A DNA stretch of 64,000 bases from the NCBI RefSeq assembly GCF_011007365.1, contig NZ_WFKM01000003.1:372001-436000 (forward strand). Reading direction: 5' to 3'. The notes under the pieces were generated by a model. It saw only the letters and a program-made list of their open reading frames with translations. It had not been told where the DNA came from and ran no database searches. Below are positions 54,070 through 63,349 of the stretch, piece by piece. Source of the DNA: Sphingobacterium sp. xlx-96. Its GTDB lineage: Bacteria > Bacteroidota > Bacteroidia > Sphingobacteriales > Sphingobacteriaceae. Numbering within the stretch: position 1 is the first letter of the stretch; each line of letters starts with the position of its first letter. Position numbers and translations under genes: made by a program.

Positions 54070-54567
54070 TTATAGATTTTCTTCCTTCTGAAAATCTTCA
54101 TCATCGGTTTTAGTATCATCCCGATATTCAAAAGGCTGCTTTAATAGCTTTTTATACTCATATATTTTAAACCAATACAACACAAAACCTACAAAGGCAA
54201 TAATGGAAGCCATAAATCCGACAAAGGCCGGTAGTGGAATATTACTAACCATATAGCCTCCTGCATACATATACCCCTGCTTCTGTGTGGGGTCTTCTTC
54301 TACAGCGACCTGCCGATCATAAAACTCATTATTGAGGGAGTCGGTAAGTCTGCGAACAACCACAAAATTCCAATAAATATTAAAGAAGGGCAAGGCAACA
54401 AACCAGGCTTGGCTTGGCAATAGGCACCTGTTTTCTTTTTTAATCAAATTTAAAGTCGTCCGTATCGTATTTGCAAACAGAATCCAGACAAACAACTGGA
54501 TAAAGAATGCTACCACCAAATAAGGAACGAGTTTTTGAAAATCAGGATTTTGTAAGAGTTCTTCCAT
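54070..54567 (-). CDS. Unknown membrane protein, 165 aa
   Basis: Two or three membrane helices (residues ~13-35, 55-75 and 120-145) and an acidic tail with many Asp and Glu. The sequence S-Q-A-W-F-V-A-L-P-F-F-N-I-Y-W resembles DUF4328-type proteins, but I am not certain. It is 11 bp upstream of nif3, so it is likely in that operon. Confidence 0.75.
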   Translation of the reverse strand: MEELLQNPDFQKLVPYLVVAFFIQLFVWILFANTIRTTLNLIKKENRCLLPSQAWFVALPFFNIYWNFVVVRRLTDSLNNEFYDRQVAVEEDPTQKQGYMYAGGYMVSNIPLPAFVGFMASIIAFVGFVLYWFKIYEYKKLLKQPFEYRDDTKTDDEDFQKEENL

Positions 54568-54656
54568 TTATTATTTTTTCACCGCTTCCTACCCCCCTTC
54601 AGTCAATCTGAAGCGAGCACAAAACGTGTTTAATTTATTTTTAAAGATAAAAAGAG

Positions 54657-55367
54657 TTAGGCAAATAATAAAAATATAGCGGGTATCTTGTGTAGCTCTA
54701 TAGACCGCTGTTTCCAATCTGCTACAGACATACTATATATCATTTCCTCTGATCCCGTTAAGTTTGCCGCAACACAAATCCTCGTACTAGGTTTGCATAC
54801 TTTCAACAGTTCTGCCAAAAGCTGATTGTTACGAAATGGCGTTTCAATAAATATCTGGGTTACTTTTTCGCGAAGACTCTGTGCCTCCAAGTCTTTTACT
54901 TTTTTACTCCGTTCTCCCTTATCAATAGGTAGATAACCCTGAAAAGTAAACTTCTGCCCATTAAACCCCGAAGCCATTAAGGCCAACAGAATAGCACTGG
55001 GACCTACCAACGGAACGACCTGTATATTACGTTTATGTGCTTCCTGCACCACTTCTGCACCTGGATCGGCCACACCTGGACAGCCCGCTTCGGACATCAA
55101 CCCTATATCTTTGCCTTTAAGAACATTAGCAAACATGAGGTTATAATCAATTTTTTCCCGAGCGTGCTTACCAAAATCATGGATTATGAGTTCACTTTGG
55201 GGAATAGTCAATCCTGCCGTCTTTAAAAACTTCCGGGCAGTCTTTTCATTTTCGACCACATATTCGTGCACTTTTGCGATCACATCTTGATGCAATAGCG
55301 TATATGATGATCTTTCGGCACCTTCAGCCAAAGGAACTGGTATTAAATAAAGCTTGCCCTTTTCCAT
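54657..55367 (-). CDS. RsmI-like tetrapyrrole-methylase-family methyltransferase
   Basis: A 236-residue SAM-dependent methylase of the TP_methylase fold, related to RsmI, which methylates the 2'-O of C1402 in 16S rRNA. Visible are the N-terminal K-L-Y-L-I-P-V-P-L-A-E, M-S-E-A-G-C-P-G-V-A-D-P-G, V-P-L-V-G-P-S-A-I and I-F-I-E-T-P-F-R-N. The usual RsmI start (L-Y-x-V-A-T-P-I-G-N) is changed, as in the shorter Bacteroidota paralogues, so the target may differ. A -7 box is 4 nt before the ATG. Confidence 0.85.
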   Translation of the reverse strand: MEKGKLYLIPVPLAEGAERSSYTLLHQDVIAKVHEYVVENEKTARKFLKTAGLTIPQSELIIHDFGKHAREKIDYNLMFANVLKGKDIGLMSEAGCPGVADPGAEVVQEAHKRNIQVVPLVGPSAILLALMASGFNGQKFTFQGYLPIDKGERSKKVKDLEAQSLREKVTQIFIETPFRNNQLLAELLKVCKPSTRICVAANLTGSEEMIYSMSVADWKQRSIELHKIPAIFLLFA

Positions 55368-55371
55368 ACTG

Positions 55372-55379
55372 CAAACCTA
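55372..55379 (-). promoter_or_regulatory. -7 promoter box of the RsmI-like gene
   Basis: TAGGTTTG on the minus strand, 4 nt before the ATG; predicts a leaderless message. Copy 3 of the dispersed repeat lies immediately upstream. Confidence 0.6.
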
Positions 55380-55390
55380 GCTATTTTTTT

Positions 55391-55465
55391 CTGAAAGTGT
55401 CCGTATTCAATGAACATCAAGAACTTTCATGTATGTTGGTGATCCAAAGGAACCATGAAAGTTTT
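55391..55465 (+). repeat. Dispersed hairpin repeat, copy 3
   Basis: Starts CTGAAAGTGTCCGTATTCAA, then CATCAAGAACTTTCATG, an inner TTGG-TGAT-CCAA hairpin and CATGAAAGTTTT. Outer stem AACTTTCATG/CATGAAAGTT of 10 bp. It is preceded by a T-run like the other copies. Confidence 0.85.
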
Positions 55466-55508
55466 ATCCAAAAGCGCCTGTTTACTTTAGAAAAATAGAC
55501 ACTTTTCC

Positions 55509-57062
55509 CTACTCCCTTTTTAGCAATACACTTCCTTTGTACAACCGTGAGTCACCTCCCTTAAATGCTGTCACATTGTAGAAATAAGTCCCCTCTTTTA
55601 ATCCCTCTCCAGTCCATTCATTTGTATAGCTATCCGCTCTAAATAACTCCTTCCCAAATCTGTCTACAATAATTAATTCGACACGATCGTAAGCCTCTAG
55701 TCCCAAAATCACATAATTATCGTTCTTGCCATCACTATTGGGCGTAAACACATTTGGTATATATAGATCCCTAGGTATGATTTTCATATATACCTTTGCT
55801 GTAGCCGTAAGGCCATTTTTATCTGTAATTTTATACTCCAATACGTCATTACCCAAATAATCATCATTGCCCACACAGACTATAGCACCATTTTCTACAT
55901 ATGCCCTGGCATGTTGAGGTGGCTCTATAATCTCGATACTATTCGCCAAGATCGGTGATGAACCCGGTTTGTCGTTATCCAACACTTGAACAACTCTGGA
56001 TTGTCCAAAAACAATTATCGCATGATCCAGCTTAGCCTGAGGAGGTGCGGTTGCGATTTTTGTAAACCAAGTACCGGAGAGTGTTTTCGATGATTTAGTC
56101 TCTACATCTTTTCTTGTATGAGTCGCGTTTCTGTCTAAACTCTCAAGGTTCGTAACATTGCCTATCCAGTTTCCCCCTTCGGCATCCTGCATGATCTGCG
56201 CCTCGGGATCTACAAAAGCTACTCCGTTTGAAGATACTTGATGTATCAACGTATAATCCATGATCATCGGCTTATCAGAAAAAATATTCCAAACCCGGTC
56301 CATTCCAATCTCTTTGTCTTTAAATTTTAGCCCAGATGCTAGATAATCGGTAACAGCAACATAAACTTTATTTCTTTTCAAAGAAGGCGTCAAGCTAGCT
56401 GGGGTATAATCGCCAATTTGCTTACCTACAGGAAACAGGAAAGCAGAACGTCGATTTCCGAACGCTTTAATCAAGTGCCCTGCAAGCGGATTATTGGTGA
56501 CGACAAATCGCTTATGGTTATAATTACGTATCGAGGCTTCTTCTCCGAGTTCCAAATCGTTACCATCAAGAAAAATATGTGCTCCGTCAACGGCCAGATC
56601 TATCCCTCTACTCAATCTTAGACCAGCGCGTTGTTCGGTCACTGTAACAGGTTTTCGTATTTCAGGTGATTCCGCAATATTTGCTAGTTGTAATCCTTTA
56701 TTATTTAATACGACCAAGTCAATATCGACAGCGTTTCCCCCATTTGCATCGATACGCGTGGGCTGTGCTCCCCAATTATTGTAGAATGGGTTTTTCTCCG
56801 GACTGTGTATATTAATAACGCCTTGTCCCGATACCTTAGCTGTTGGTGCAATCCAAATATTCTTTACATATAGATCAATTTGACCATCGATTCGCCACTC
56901 CGCATTTTCTCCGATAAATAACGATTCTGTATATATAGCCTTGAATTGATTTGATGTTAAAATAGTATTCCCATTACTATAAAGCGAACTCCCCGCACCT
57001 TGTTGGCCATATAAATTAAGCACAAATAAAAGGCTGGAACAGAGAAAAACTAACTTCTTCAT
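55509..57062 (-). CDS. T9SS type B sorting-domain surface protein
   Basis: A 517-residue secreted protein. A signal peptide (L-V-F-L-C-S-S-L-L-F-V-L) is followed by a beta-helix or beta-sandwich body and a cadherin-like/Ig segment (residues ~350-430: A-N-S-I-E-I-I-E-P-P-Q). The C-terminal ~85 residues are the type B sorting domain with I-P-N-V-F-T-P-N-S-D-G-K-N-D and the ending G-T-Y-F-Y-N-V. Such proteins are exported by the type IX system and attached to the surface. It is the last gene of a three-gene group with the GEVED and repeat proteins. Confidence 0.92.
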   Translation of the reverse strand: MKKLVFLCSSLLFVLNLYGQQGAGSSLYSNGNTILTSNQFKAIYTESLFIGENAEWRIDGQIDLYVKNIWIAPTAKVSGQGVINIHSPEKNPFYNNWGAQPTRIDANGGNAVDIDLVVLNNKGLQLANIAESPEIRKPVTVTEQRAGLRLSRGIDLAVDGAHIFLDGNDLELGEEASIRNYNHKRFVVTNNPLAGHLIKAFGNRRSAFLFPVGKQIGDYTPASLTPSLKRNKVYVAVTDYLASGLKFKDKEIGMDRVWNIFSDKPMIMDYTLIHQVSSNGVAFVDPEAQIMQDAEGGNWIGNVTNLESLDRNATHTRKDVETKSSKTLSGTWFTKIATAPPQAKLDHAIIVFGQSRVVQVLDNDKPGSSPILANSIEIIEPPQHARAYVENGAIVCVGNDDYLGNDVLEYKITDKNGLTATAKVYMKIIPRDLYIPNVFTPNSDGKNDNYVILGLEAYDRVELIIVDRFGKELFRADSYTNEWTGEGLKEGTYFYNVTAFKGGDSRLYKGSVLLKRE

Positions 57063-57064
57063 AT

Positions 57065-58651
57065 CTATCTTTTTATTTTGCTAGGAATGGTAGGATTGAC
57101 GACAGATGGACCTAGAATATAAATGCGATGATCCTCTACTTCTCCAAAGTTTACATTGTCAACAGGACTCGTAGTCTCTTGTTCAGAAACATCAAAATAA
57201 CGTAAACGGACATAAGTACTATAAGGTCTGCGGAGTGCGGGCACAACCCAATTTAGCTCTGCCACACCGTCTCCATCATTACCAATGTCTGCCATTGCTC
57301 GCTCACTATCATCAAATTTCCCGTTCAGATCAAAATCAATCCAACCGGCGATCCTACTTCCCGCCTTAGCTCCCTTATAAGGTATTCTTGCGCTAATCTT
57401 ATTTCCTGGCATGTAATATTGTTTGTAGGAAAACCGCTTGTACTCTTCGGGCCATGCGTCCTCCTCATTCAACAAAAGACTTGTCGTAGGACTATTATCG
57501 TCTCCAAGGGCATCTTTAGAAAACATGGCCCCACTATCTTCATCTGGAGGAGCTGTCCCCAAATAGCTCCCTTTTGTTAGCTTAAGCTCACCTGCGCGAT
57601 ATTCATCAGTGTTGATATTTACTGTCGCTTTAACCTTTTCTTTGTTTTCTGCTCCTGCTAGTACTGGACTAATATTATCTTCCGAGAAAGTTAGGTTCTG
57701 CAACAAATGTATGGGACTTCCATAAGATGCCGGTGCATCTCCCAAGTCAGCAGCAGGATTAAGCAATCCTAAGGCCAATGCAGTCAAACCGCCTCCTTTT
57801 AACGTAGCCGTGAAGGATACCCCTAGATCCGGAATTGTTCCAGACTTATTATAAGCCTGTTCGCTAAAAGCCAAGAAAGCAACTGCCCCCGTTTTCTTAT
57901 CGTTACCTCCTAAAAATTTAATGGTTTGTGTTCCATTGGAGTTAATCTCCTTTCGGATATTATATGCAGCCTCTTTGGAATTCTTTTGCACCTCTACCAC
58001 ATGCCAAGATCCGTATGCTTCAGCATAGATATATTCCCTATTTGGGTCTCCGTTGCTATTCATATAGCCCGCTAGTGACTCAGCATCTGCCACCACCATC
58101 CCAGGCAAACGAATCGGTATATCACCAATCTTGGCTTTACAGCTGATTGTTATTTTCGCACCACCACCAGATTTTGTATTCCTGATACCAGAAACCATTT
58201 TATTCTGGCTCTCATTATCTCCGGTTCGTCCGCCACCTATATTATAGAGAATATCTAAAAAGTCTCCAGAGGTAACACCATCCCCCGTATATGTTCCTGG
58301 AATATAGGACTGGATTGCTCTTTCGTCGGCATCATTTCCTGAAACATTTTCAATAGATATAATCTTTGCCTCTATACAAAGATATTTACCTTCTCCCAGG
58401 TCGATGGAAGCTCTTGAGACGGCTCCTATTGCCAATGCTTCGTCTGTTTTTCCATAGGGGGAATTGGCATCTCCTTGCCCCCCCCAATTCAGCCAAAGCA
58501 CCTTTTCTTTATTGGGACTCGTGCCACCAGTTGCAAACGCCGCTTTAACAGTGGAGTTTTCGTAACATTGAGCTCTTACCACCTCTGCGGAAGAAGAAAA
58601 GATAAGAATCATACACAACAAGAAACTTCTATTCGTCATTTTCATCCTCAT
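57065..58651 (-). CDS. Exported GEVED-domain protein
   Basis: A 528-residue exported protein. A signal peptide (L-L-C-M-I-L-I-F-S-S-S-A-E-V-V-R-A-Q) precedes a C-terminal GEVED domain with G-W-I-D-F-D-L-N-G-K-F-D-D, Y-V-R-L-R-Y-F-D and F-G-E-V-E-D-H. A calcium-binding-like loop D-L-N-G-K-F is visible. It is common in large Bacteroidota surface proteins; here it is stand-alone. It ends 2 bp before the sorting-domain gene and overlaps the repeat-protein stop, so all three are probably made and secreted together. Confidence 0.88.
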   Translation of the reverse strand: MRMKMTNRSFLLCMILIFSSSAEVVRAQCYENSTVKAAFATGGTSPNKEKVLWLNWGGQGDANSPYGKTDEALAIGAVSRASIDLGEGKYLCIEAKIISIENVSGNDADERAIQSYIPGTYTGDGVTSGDFLDILYNIGGGRTGDNESQNKMVSGIRNTKSGGGAKITISCKAKIGDIPIRLPGMVVADAESLAGYMNSNGDPNREYIYAEAYGSWHVVEVQKNSKEAAYNIRKEINSNGTQTIKFLGGNDKKTGAVAFLAFSEQAYNKSGTIPDLGVSFTATLKGGGLTALALGLLNPAADLGDAPASYGSPIHLLQNLTFSEDNISPVLAGAENKEKVKATVNINTDEYRAGELKLTKGSYLGTAPPDEDSGAMFSKDALGDDNSPTTSLLLNEEDAWPEEYKRFSYKQYYMPGNKISARIPYKGAKAGSRIAGWIDFDLNGKFDDSERAMADIGNDGDGVAELNWVVPALRRPYSTYVRLRYFDVSEQETTSPVDNVNFGEVEDHRIYILGPSVVNPTIPSKIKR

Positions 58652-60792
58652 TAAGGTCTCACTGCGAACACAATATTCATAAATGAACCGATGGTAATAT
58701 CTGCATCCTGCTTAATCCTATAGCTCAGATCTCCCTCGTTCGATATGCTGACCCCCTCGAAGACGGTCTTATCGTAGAAAGTCACATAATAATCGAGCTG
58801 GTTTGCTGGCAAAACCGGAAGTTTAGTTGCCCTGCCCGCATTGACTGCGCTTGATGAGGCATCTGTAAGATTAAATTGCTTGGTGTAACTGTTGTATAGC
58901 TTTATTGTAAATACTCCCGCGTTCTCTTCCATAATCGTCGGATCTGAAATCTGATCTTTGGAAGTCGGCATCACCATGGATGGCATATAAAAAAACTTAG
59001 GCATTGCCGATTTCAATATTTTGATCAGATCATCCGTAACCTCAACCTTGTAGTTCTTAGTATTATTGTTTTCTTCCAATGTAACTACCGTGCCTTTTCC
59101 TCCAGATACTGTTGTCTTTTCTTGATTTGCATGAATATCTTCTGCAATCAGCAATGCTCCAAAGTCACCATCAACTTTAATGATATTCGCTGTATTTGCG
59201 CTGACGATCTTCGCTTTATGAACCACTCCTTTCTCATCCTTATATTGCAATCCTGTTGCATCTTGATCCAATGATGTCAACGTTTCATTGCTCGTTACCA
59301 GCGCGGACAAACCGATACTCTCTGTCAAGCCCTTCGTATTTGTGTAATGCAAAGCATTACGCTCCGTATCGTAACGAAGGTTCGTCGTATTCAGGATCAA
59401 TTCTTTGGGAGTGCCCGTCGCATCGGTATAGGTCAACCTATTCTCTGCCGCATCATAGGTAAGCGATCCCGTACCCAGATCAACAGTATTCGCTACACCT
59501 TTCTCATCTTTATACGTCAGCTGATTCGTGGGCTTATCGTAACCCAGTACAGTCAACGTTTCATTGCTCGTTACCAGCGCGGACAAACCGATACTCTCCG
59601 TCAAGCCCTTCGTATTTGTGTAATGCAAAGCATTACGCTCCGTATCGTAACGAAGGTTCGTCGTATTCAGGATCAATTCTTTGGGCGTGCCCGTCGCATC
59701 GGTATAGGTCAACCTATTCTCTGCCGCATCATAGGTAAGCGATCCCGTACCCAGATCAACAGTATTCGCTACACCTTTCTCATCTTTATACGTCAGCTGA
59801 TTCGTGGGCTTATCGTAACCCAGTACAGTCAACGTTTCATTGCTCGTTACCAGCGCGGACAAACCGATACTCTCCGTCAAGCCCTTCGTATTTGTGTAAT
59901 GCAAAGCATTACGCTCCGTATCGTAACGAAGGTTCGTCGTATTCAGGATCAATTCTTTGGGCGTGCCCGTCGCATCGGTATAGGTCAACCTATTCTCTGC
60001 CGCATCATAGGTAAGCGATCCCGTACCCAGATCAACAGTATTCGCTACACCTTTCTCATCTTTATACGTCAGCTGATTCGTGGGCTTATCGTAACCCAGT
60101 ACAGTCAACGTTTCGTGGGCGCTCACGATTTCCTTAATAGAAATCGTCTTCGTATCACCTTCTTTAGTAAGATAAGTAAAGTTATTACCATCGTAATAAA
60201 TATTCCCGCCTACACTCTTAATCAACGAAACGATTTCATTTTTGACATTCTCATTTTTGATGATCTGTTCAAACTTATTAGAGACATCTCCTGTCACATT
60301 GATTGTAGTCTGCAATCCAGCTTCAGAAGTATAAACATAAGTTCCGTCCCCGTTATCAATCAGGCTTGTTACCGTTTCATTGCCCTTTACTATATTTTTA
60401 AAATTCAGCGTAACGGGATTACCATTTATATCGATAAAAGAAATTTCGTAAGTGCTTGGATCATATGAAATACTTGTTGCTTTACCACTAGATGCGAGCA
60501 CCCATTTCGTTCCGTCATTGTAATAAATCCCAGGAACAACATCATTACGCATCTCTGTATTAAATACCATAAGTCCCGCAACATGGTCTTGCATCGGAGC
60601 CGCCTTTGTCGTCATTTCCAACGCTATCCTAGTATGCAAAAGCCCCTTGTTTCTACTAGCTAGCTCTAAAATTGCATTTTGATTTATTGTCAGACCACTC
60701 TTGTCAGTTCCATCGGAAAGCCGCTCTTGGGCAGCGGCGATCGTTACTAGTGAAACAAAAACACCGGTTAATGTAAAGTTTTTAATATTCAT
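58651..60792 (-). CDS. 713-aa exported protein with near-identical tandem repeats
   Basis: An exported protein (signal peptide to A-A-A-Q) of an unnamed kind. After ~225 residues of a beta-strand-rich region with Y-x-N-G-x-K-W-V-L, there are three copies of a 92-residue unit (residues ~229-504) identical at the protein level. Each contains repeated hairpin motifs such as L-T-Y-D-x-x-x-N-x-L-T-Y-T-D and L-R-Y-D-T-x-x-N-x-L-H-Y-T-N. The C-terminal ~210 residues are a different beta domain. Low-complexity beta repeats suggest a fibre or stalk on the surface (inference). First gene of the group with the GEVED and sorting-domain proteins. Confidence 0.85.
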   Translation of the reverse strand: MNIKNFTLTGVFVSLVTIAAAQERLSDGTDKSGLTINQNAILELASRNKGLLHTRIALEMTTKAAPMQDHVAGLMVFNTEMRNDVVPGIYYNDGTKWVLASSGKATSISYDPSTYEISFIDINGNPVTLNFKNIVKGNETVTSLIDNGDGTYVYTSEAGLQTTINVTGDVSNKFEQIIKNENVKNEIVSLIKSVGGNIYYDGNNFTYLTKEGDTKTISIKEIVSAHETLTVLGYDKPTNQLTYKDEKGVANTVDLGTGSLTYDAAENRLTYTDATGTPKELILNTTNLRYDTERNALHYTNTKGLTESIGLSALVTSNETLTVLGYDKPTNQLTYKDEKGVANTVDLGTGSLTYDAAENRLTYTDATGTPKELILNTTNLRYDTERNALHYTNTKGLTESIGLSALVTSNETLTVLGYDKPTNQLTYKDEKGVANTVDLGTGSLTYDAAENRLTYTDATGTPKELILNTTNLRYDTERNALHYTNTKGLTESIGLSALVTSNETLTSLDQDATGLQYKDEKGVVHKAKIVSANTANIIKVDGDFGALLIAEDIHANQEKTTVSGGKGTVVTLEENNNTKNYKVEVTDDLIKILKSAMPKFFYMPSMVMPTSKDQISDPTIMEENAGVFTIKLYNSYTKQFNLTDASSSAVNAGRATKLPVLPANQLDYYVTFYDKTVFEGVSISNEGDLSYRIKQDADITIGSFMNIVFAVRP
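59281..60108 (-). repeat. Three tandem 276-bp repeats
   Basis: Units 59281-59556, 59557-59832 and 59833-60108. The second and third are the same at every base; the first differs at two silent positions (both in Thr codons). The start of a fourth unit is recognisable before 60109 only in its border sequence (CGTTTC). Confidence 0.95.
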
Positions 60793-61087
60793 AATCTCCT
60801 AATCCTAGAAATAAAGCAGTTTGGCAAACCAATACATAACATGCACCAGAAAATCAACAATACAACAACACAACCCCATCAATCGACTAAAAACACCAAT
60901 AGCACAGATGCTCCATTAATTAGAGTTACTTCGTTATCAAATTGTTAAATAAGAAAATAGAACATTCAAGACGCCATAGGTATGGTACGTCTTCAAAAAT
61001 GGACTTTTTCATAGTTGACTGCATAAACAGTCACGGTAGATGTAATGATGATTACACGATAGCTAAGGTAGAAAAACGTATAATTCA
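60793..61087. other. Gene-free stretch upstream of the repeat-protein gene
   Basis: About 295 bp, A/T-rich. It should hold the minus-strand promoter of the three-gene group, but no exact TAnnTTTG is found. A plus-strand frame here looks like chance. Confidence 0.5.
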
Positions 61088-61121
61088 AAAAAAAGCGTAT
61101 CATACAAATGATACGCTTTTT
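61088..61121 (-). terminator. Terminator of the 55-aa HTH gene
   Basis: Stem of 14 bp (61090-61103 with 61108-61121, loop ACAA) followed on the minus strand by eight T residues. Confidence 0.9.
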
Positions 61122-61149
61122 AACCAAAAGATAATTTTTAAGAATAGCG

Positions 61150-61317
61150 CTATTCCGCCGCTACCTTCTCGGCTTTTCCCAGAGCTTCACGTAGCCACTT
61201 CTTTATTGTTACAGGAGACAATATTCCATATTTGATCATCGCTTCATCAAGTAACAGTCGCCCTTCCAAAATATCGCGAACTGCCCCCTCTTTAATATTC
61301 TTACTGTATTTTGACAC
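61150..61317 (-). CDS. 55-aa transposase-like helix-turn-helix protein
   Basis: A 56-codon minus-strand gene, GTG start at 61317. The product (M-S-K-Y-S-K-N-I-K-E-G-A-V-R-D-I, then L-E-G-R-L-L-L-D-E-A-M-I-K-Y-G-I, V-T-I-K-K-W-L-R-E) has the helix-turn-helix pattern of IS3-type OrfA N-termini. It has its own -7 box 35 bp upstream and a strong terminator downstream, so it is a stand-alone unit rather than random DNA. It may be a regulator or a fixed transposase fragment. No inverted repeats of an IS were found. Confidence 0.65.
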   Translation of the reverse strand: MSKYSKNIKEGAVRDILEGRLLLDEAMIKYGILSPVTIKKWLREALGKAEKVAAE

Positions 61318-61351
61318 CTCTATTGATAACTTATTGTAAATATCAAATCCA

Positions 61352-61359
61352 CAAACTTA
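61352..61359 (-). promoter_or_regulatory. -7 promoter box of the 55-aa HTH gene
   Basis: TAAGTTTG on the minus strand, 34 bp before the GTG start. It sits between the OmpA-protein stop and the small gene. Confidence 0.55.
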
Positions 61360-61372
61360 ACACAACATTATC

Positions 61373-63331
61373 TTAGTAATCTAAGACCTCAATCTCCGTT
61401 CTTCGGTTTGCCTGATGCTCAGCCGAACTACACTGCACACCATTACTGCATCTATTTACCAAACGTGTTTCACCGTATCCTTTGGCCACCAGTCTATCCC
61501 GCGCAATACCTCTACTTACAATATAATCCACCGCTGACTGCGCCCGACGCTGCGACAACTTCATATTGTAAGAATCTGCCCCACGGCTATCCGTATGACT
61601 CGATAATTCAATGCGTAATGTCGGATTATCTCTAAGTGTAGCTACCAACTTATCCAATATTTTGGCAGCATCTGGTCTAATATTATGCTTATCAAAATCG
61701 TAGTAGATGTTTTCAAGGACAAATTTTGTTCCCTTTGTAAACACCGGCTGCAGCAATAGTGTATATCTAACTACGGTGTCTCTTGTCGCTTGAATTCCTG
61801 TGATAGCTAATGAATCTGACAAATAGCCTGATTTCTCTCCTAACATTCTAAACTTGGTATTTGCTGCTACCTCAAAACGCACAAGCCCTTCTCCATTCGT
61901 GATATCTTTGGACACAATACGTCCTCCTTCTTCCCGAAGACTCACTGTCGTACCTGTAAGAATAGCTCCTGTGGATTTATCCTTAGTTATCCCCTCCAAG
62001 ATGATGGTTATTTTTGGCGTTACATAGGTATAAGAATAAATATCATCTGACCCTATACCTCCAGATCGATTAGAAGAAAGGTAGCCTCTCGAACCCTGTA
62101 GATCTGCAAACGCTTCAACAAATGCAAAATCATCTGAAGACGAATTGATTGGATATCCTAAATTGATAGGAGTAGAAAATTGACCATTCTTTATCTTTAC
62201 TTTAAAAATATCAAGTCCTCCCATCCCCACAAGGCCATTACTTGAAAAATATAAGGTGTTCCCAAACACGGACGGAAACATTTCGTCACCTTTCGTATTA
62301 ATATCACTTCCCGCATTCTTTGGACTTCCCCAGCGACCATCTACCTGTAGCTCACTAAACCAAATATCGACACCACCTAATCCTCCAGGCATATCCGAGG
62401 CATAGTACAGCTTCTTTTCATCTGCACTTAGTACCGCGTGCCCTAAAGAATACTGTTGCACATTATTGTAAGGGAAATCTTCTTCTAACCATTGATCACC
62501 CGACTTCTTGAAGATCTTTAATTCCAAATTATGCTTTTTCCATTTAGAACCTACCGCCTTAAACCTTTCAGTATCTTTACCCGTGTATGTTCTCGTAACG
62601 TACAGCACATCTTCGGCTGCATTAGTAGATACAGGCCCAACATGATATTGCGAATGATTAAAAGCACCAGACAGGATATTTGGATAGTTTAGGCTACCAT
62701 CTTTTTGTTGTTCTGCAGAATAGATCCTCAGATATGCCTGTCCTGTCATACCACTTTTTGCATCCAAAAGACTATTTGGCTCACCGGCATAAAGCACTCC
62801 CCCACTCGTCGGGATCAAAGCAAATTCTGCAAGAGCTGTATTGATATTCTTCTCGTTATACAACTGGTGTTTTGTAGGTGTTTTCATCCAAGCTATAGCA
62901 GAGTCGGCGCCCAATACAGCACGATGTAATATATCCTGATCACCATATGATGCTATATATCGCAGATACTGTTCTTTGGCTTCTGCGTACTTACCTTGCT
63001 GCTTTAGCACATCCGCATAGCGCAACCGGGCCTCTTTAGATGCGTCCTTTTGCGCTACCACACGTGCATACCAATTTTCGGCCATTTCATATTGATTGAT
63101 ATAAAAATAGCTATTGGCCAGTCGCTCCATATCTATCGTTCGCGGCCTCTTAACGTCAACAAGTCTTTCCAATGTGCTAGCCGCTCTTGCATACTCCATG
63201 CTGTTATACAACTGCTCGGCCGATGATCGACGGCTGGGACGCTCCTGTCCTTTTGAAACCACTGAGATCATTGAAAACAACAAGCACAGAATGCTACACT
63301 GTACAAAATATCTATTTATAAGAAACTTCAT
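61373..63331 (-). CDS. OmpA-family protein with TPR and PD40 repeats (T9SS-linked)
   Basis: A 652-residue envelope protein: signal peptide, a TPR region (residues ~35-135: Y-A-R-A-A-S-T-L-E-R-L, A-E-N-W-Y-A-R-V-V-A), PD40-type propeller blades (residues ~170-420), a carboxypeptidase-regulatory-like domain (~440-520) and a C-terminal OmpA domain with Y-Y-D-F-D-K-H-N-I-R-P and L-S-Q-R-R-A-Q-S-A-V. This is the PorE-like layout: it binds peptidoglycan and works with a PorP/SprF protein encoded just upstream in type IX secretion or surface attachment. Confidence 0.93.
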   Translation of the reverse strand: MKFLINRYFVQCSILCLLFSMISVVSKGQERPSRRSSAEQLYNSMEYARAASTLERLVDVKRPRTIDMERLANSYFYINQYEMAENWYARVVAQKDASKEARLRYADVLKQQGKYAEAKEQYLRYIASYGDQDILHRAVLGADSAIAWMKTPTKHQLYNEKNINTALAEFALIPTSGGVLYAGEPNSLLDAKSGMTGQAYLRIYSAEQQKDGSLNYPNILSGAFNHSQYHVGPVSTNAAEDVLYVTRTYTGKDTERFKAVGSKWKKHNLELKIFKKSGDQWLEEDFPYNNVQQYSLGHAVLSADEKKLYYASDMPGGLGGVDIWFSELQVDGRWGSPKNAGSDINTKGDEMFPSVFGNTLYFSSNGLVGMGGLDIFKVKIKNGQFSTPINLGYPINSSSDDFAFVEAFADLQGSRGYLSSNRSGGIGSDDIYSYTYVTPKITIILEGITKDKSTGAILTGTTVSLREEGGRIVSKDITNGEGLVRFEVAANTKFRMLGEKSGYLSDSLAITGIQATRDTVVRYTLLLQPVFTKGTKFVLENIYYDFDKHNIRPDAAKILDKLVATLRDNPTLRIELSSHTDSRGADSYNMKLSQRRAQSAVDYIVSRGIARDRLVAKGYGETRLVNRCSNGVQCSSAEHQANRRTEIEVLDY

Positions 63332-63349
63332 AATTTGAATTGATTGTGA

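Noticed and set aside
59281..60108. CRISPR-like repeat array
   Set aside because: The repeats are 276 bp long, contiguous, without spacers, and lie inside a coding frame.
59347..60468. A 373-codon open frame on the plus strand
   Set aside because: It is the antisense image of the tandem repeats in the 713-aa gene; its long length follows from repeating a stop-free unit. Basic, low-complexity product without a family.
60942..61235. A 97-codon plus-strand frame before the surface locus
   Set aside because: It overlaps the terminator and the 55-aa HTH gene on the other strand and has no protein-like composition.
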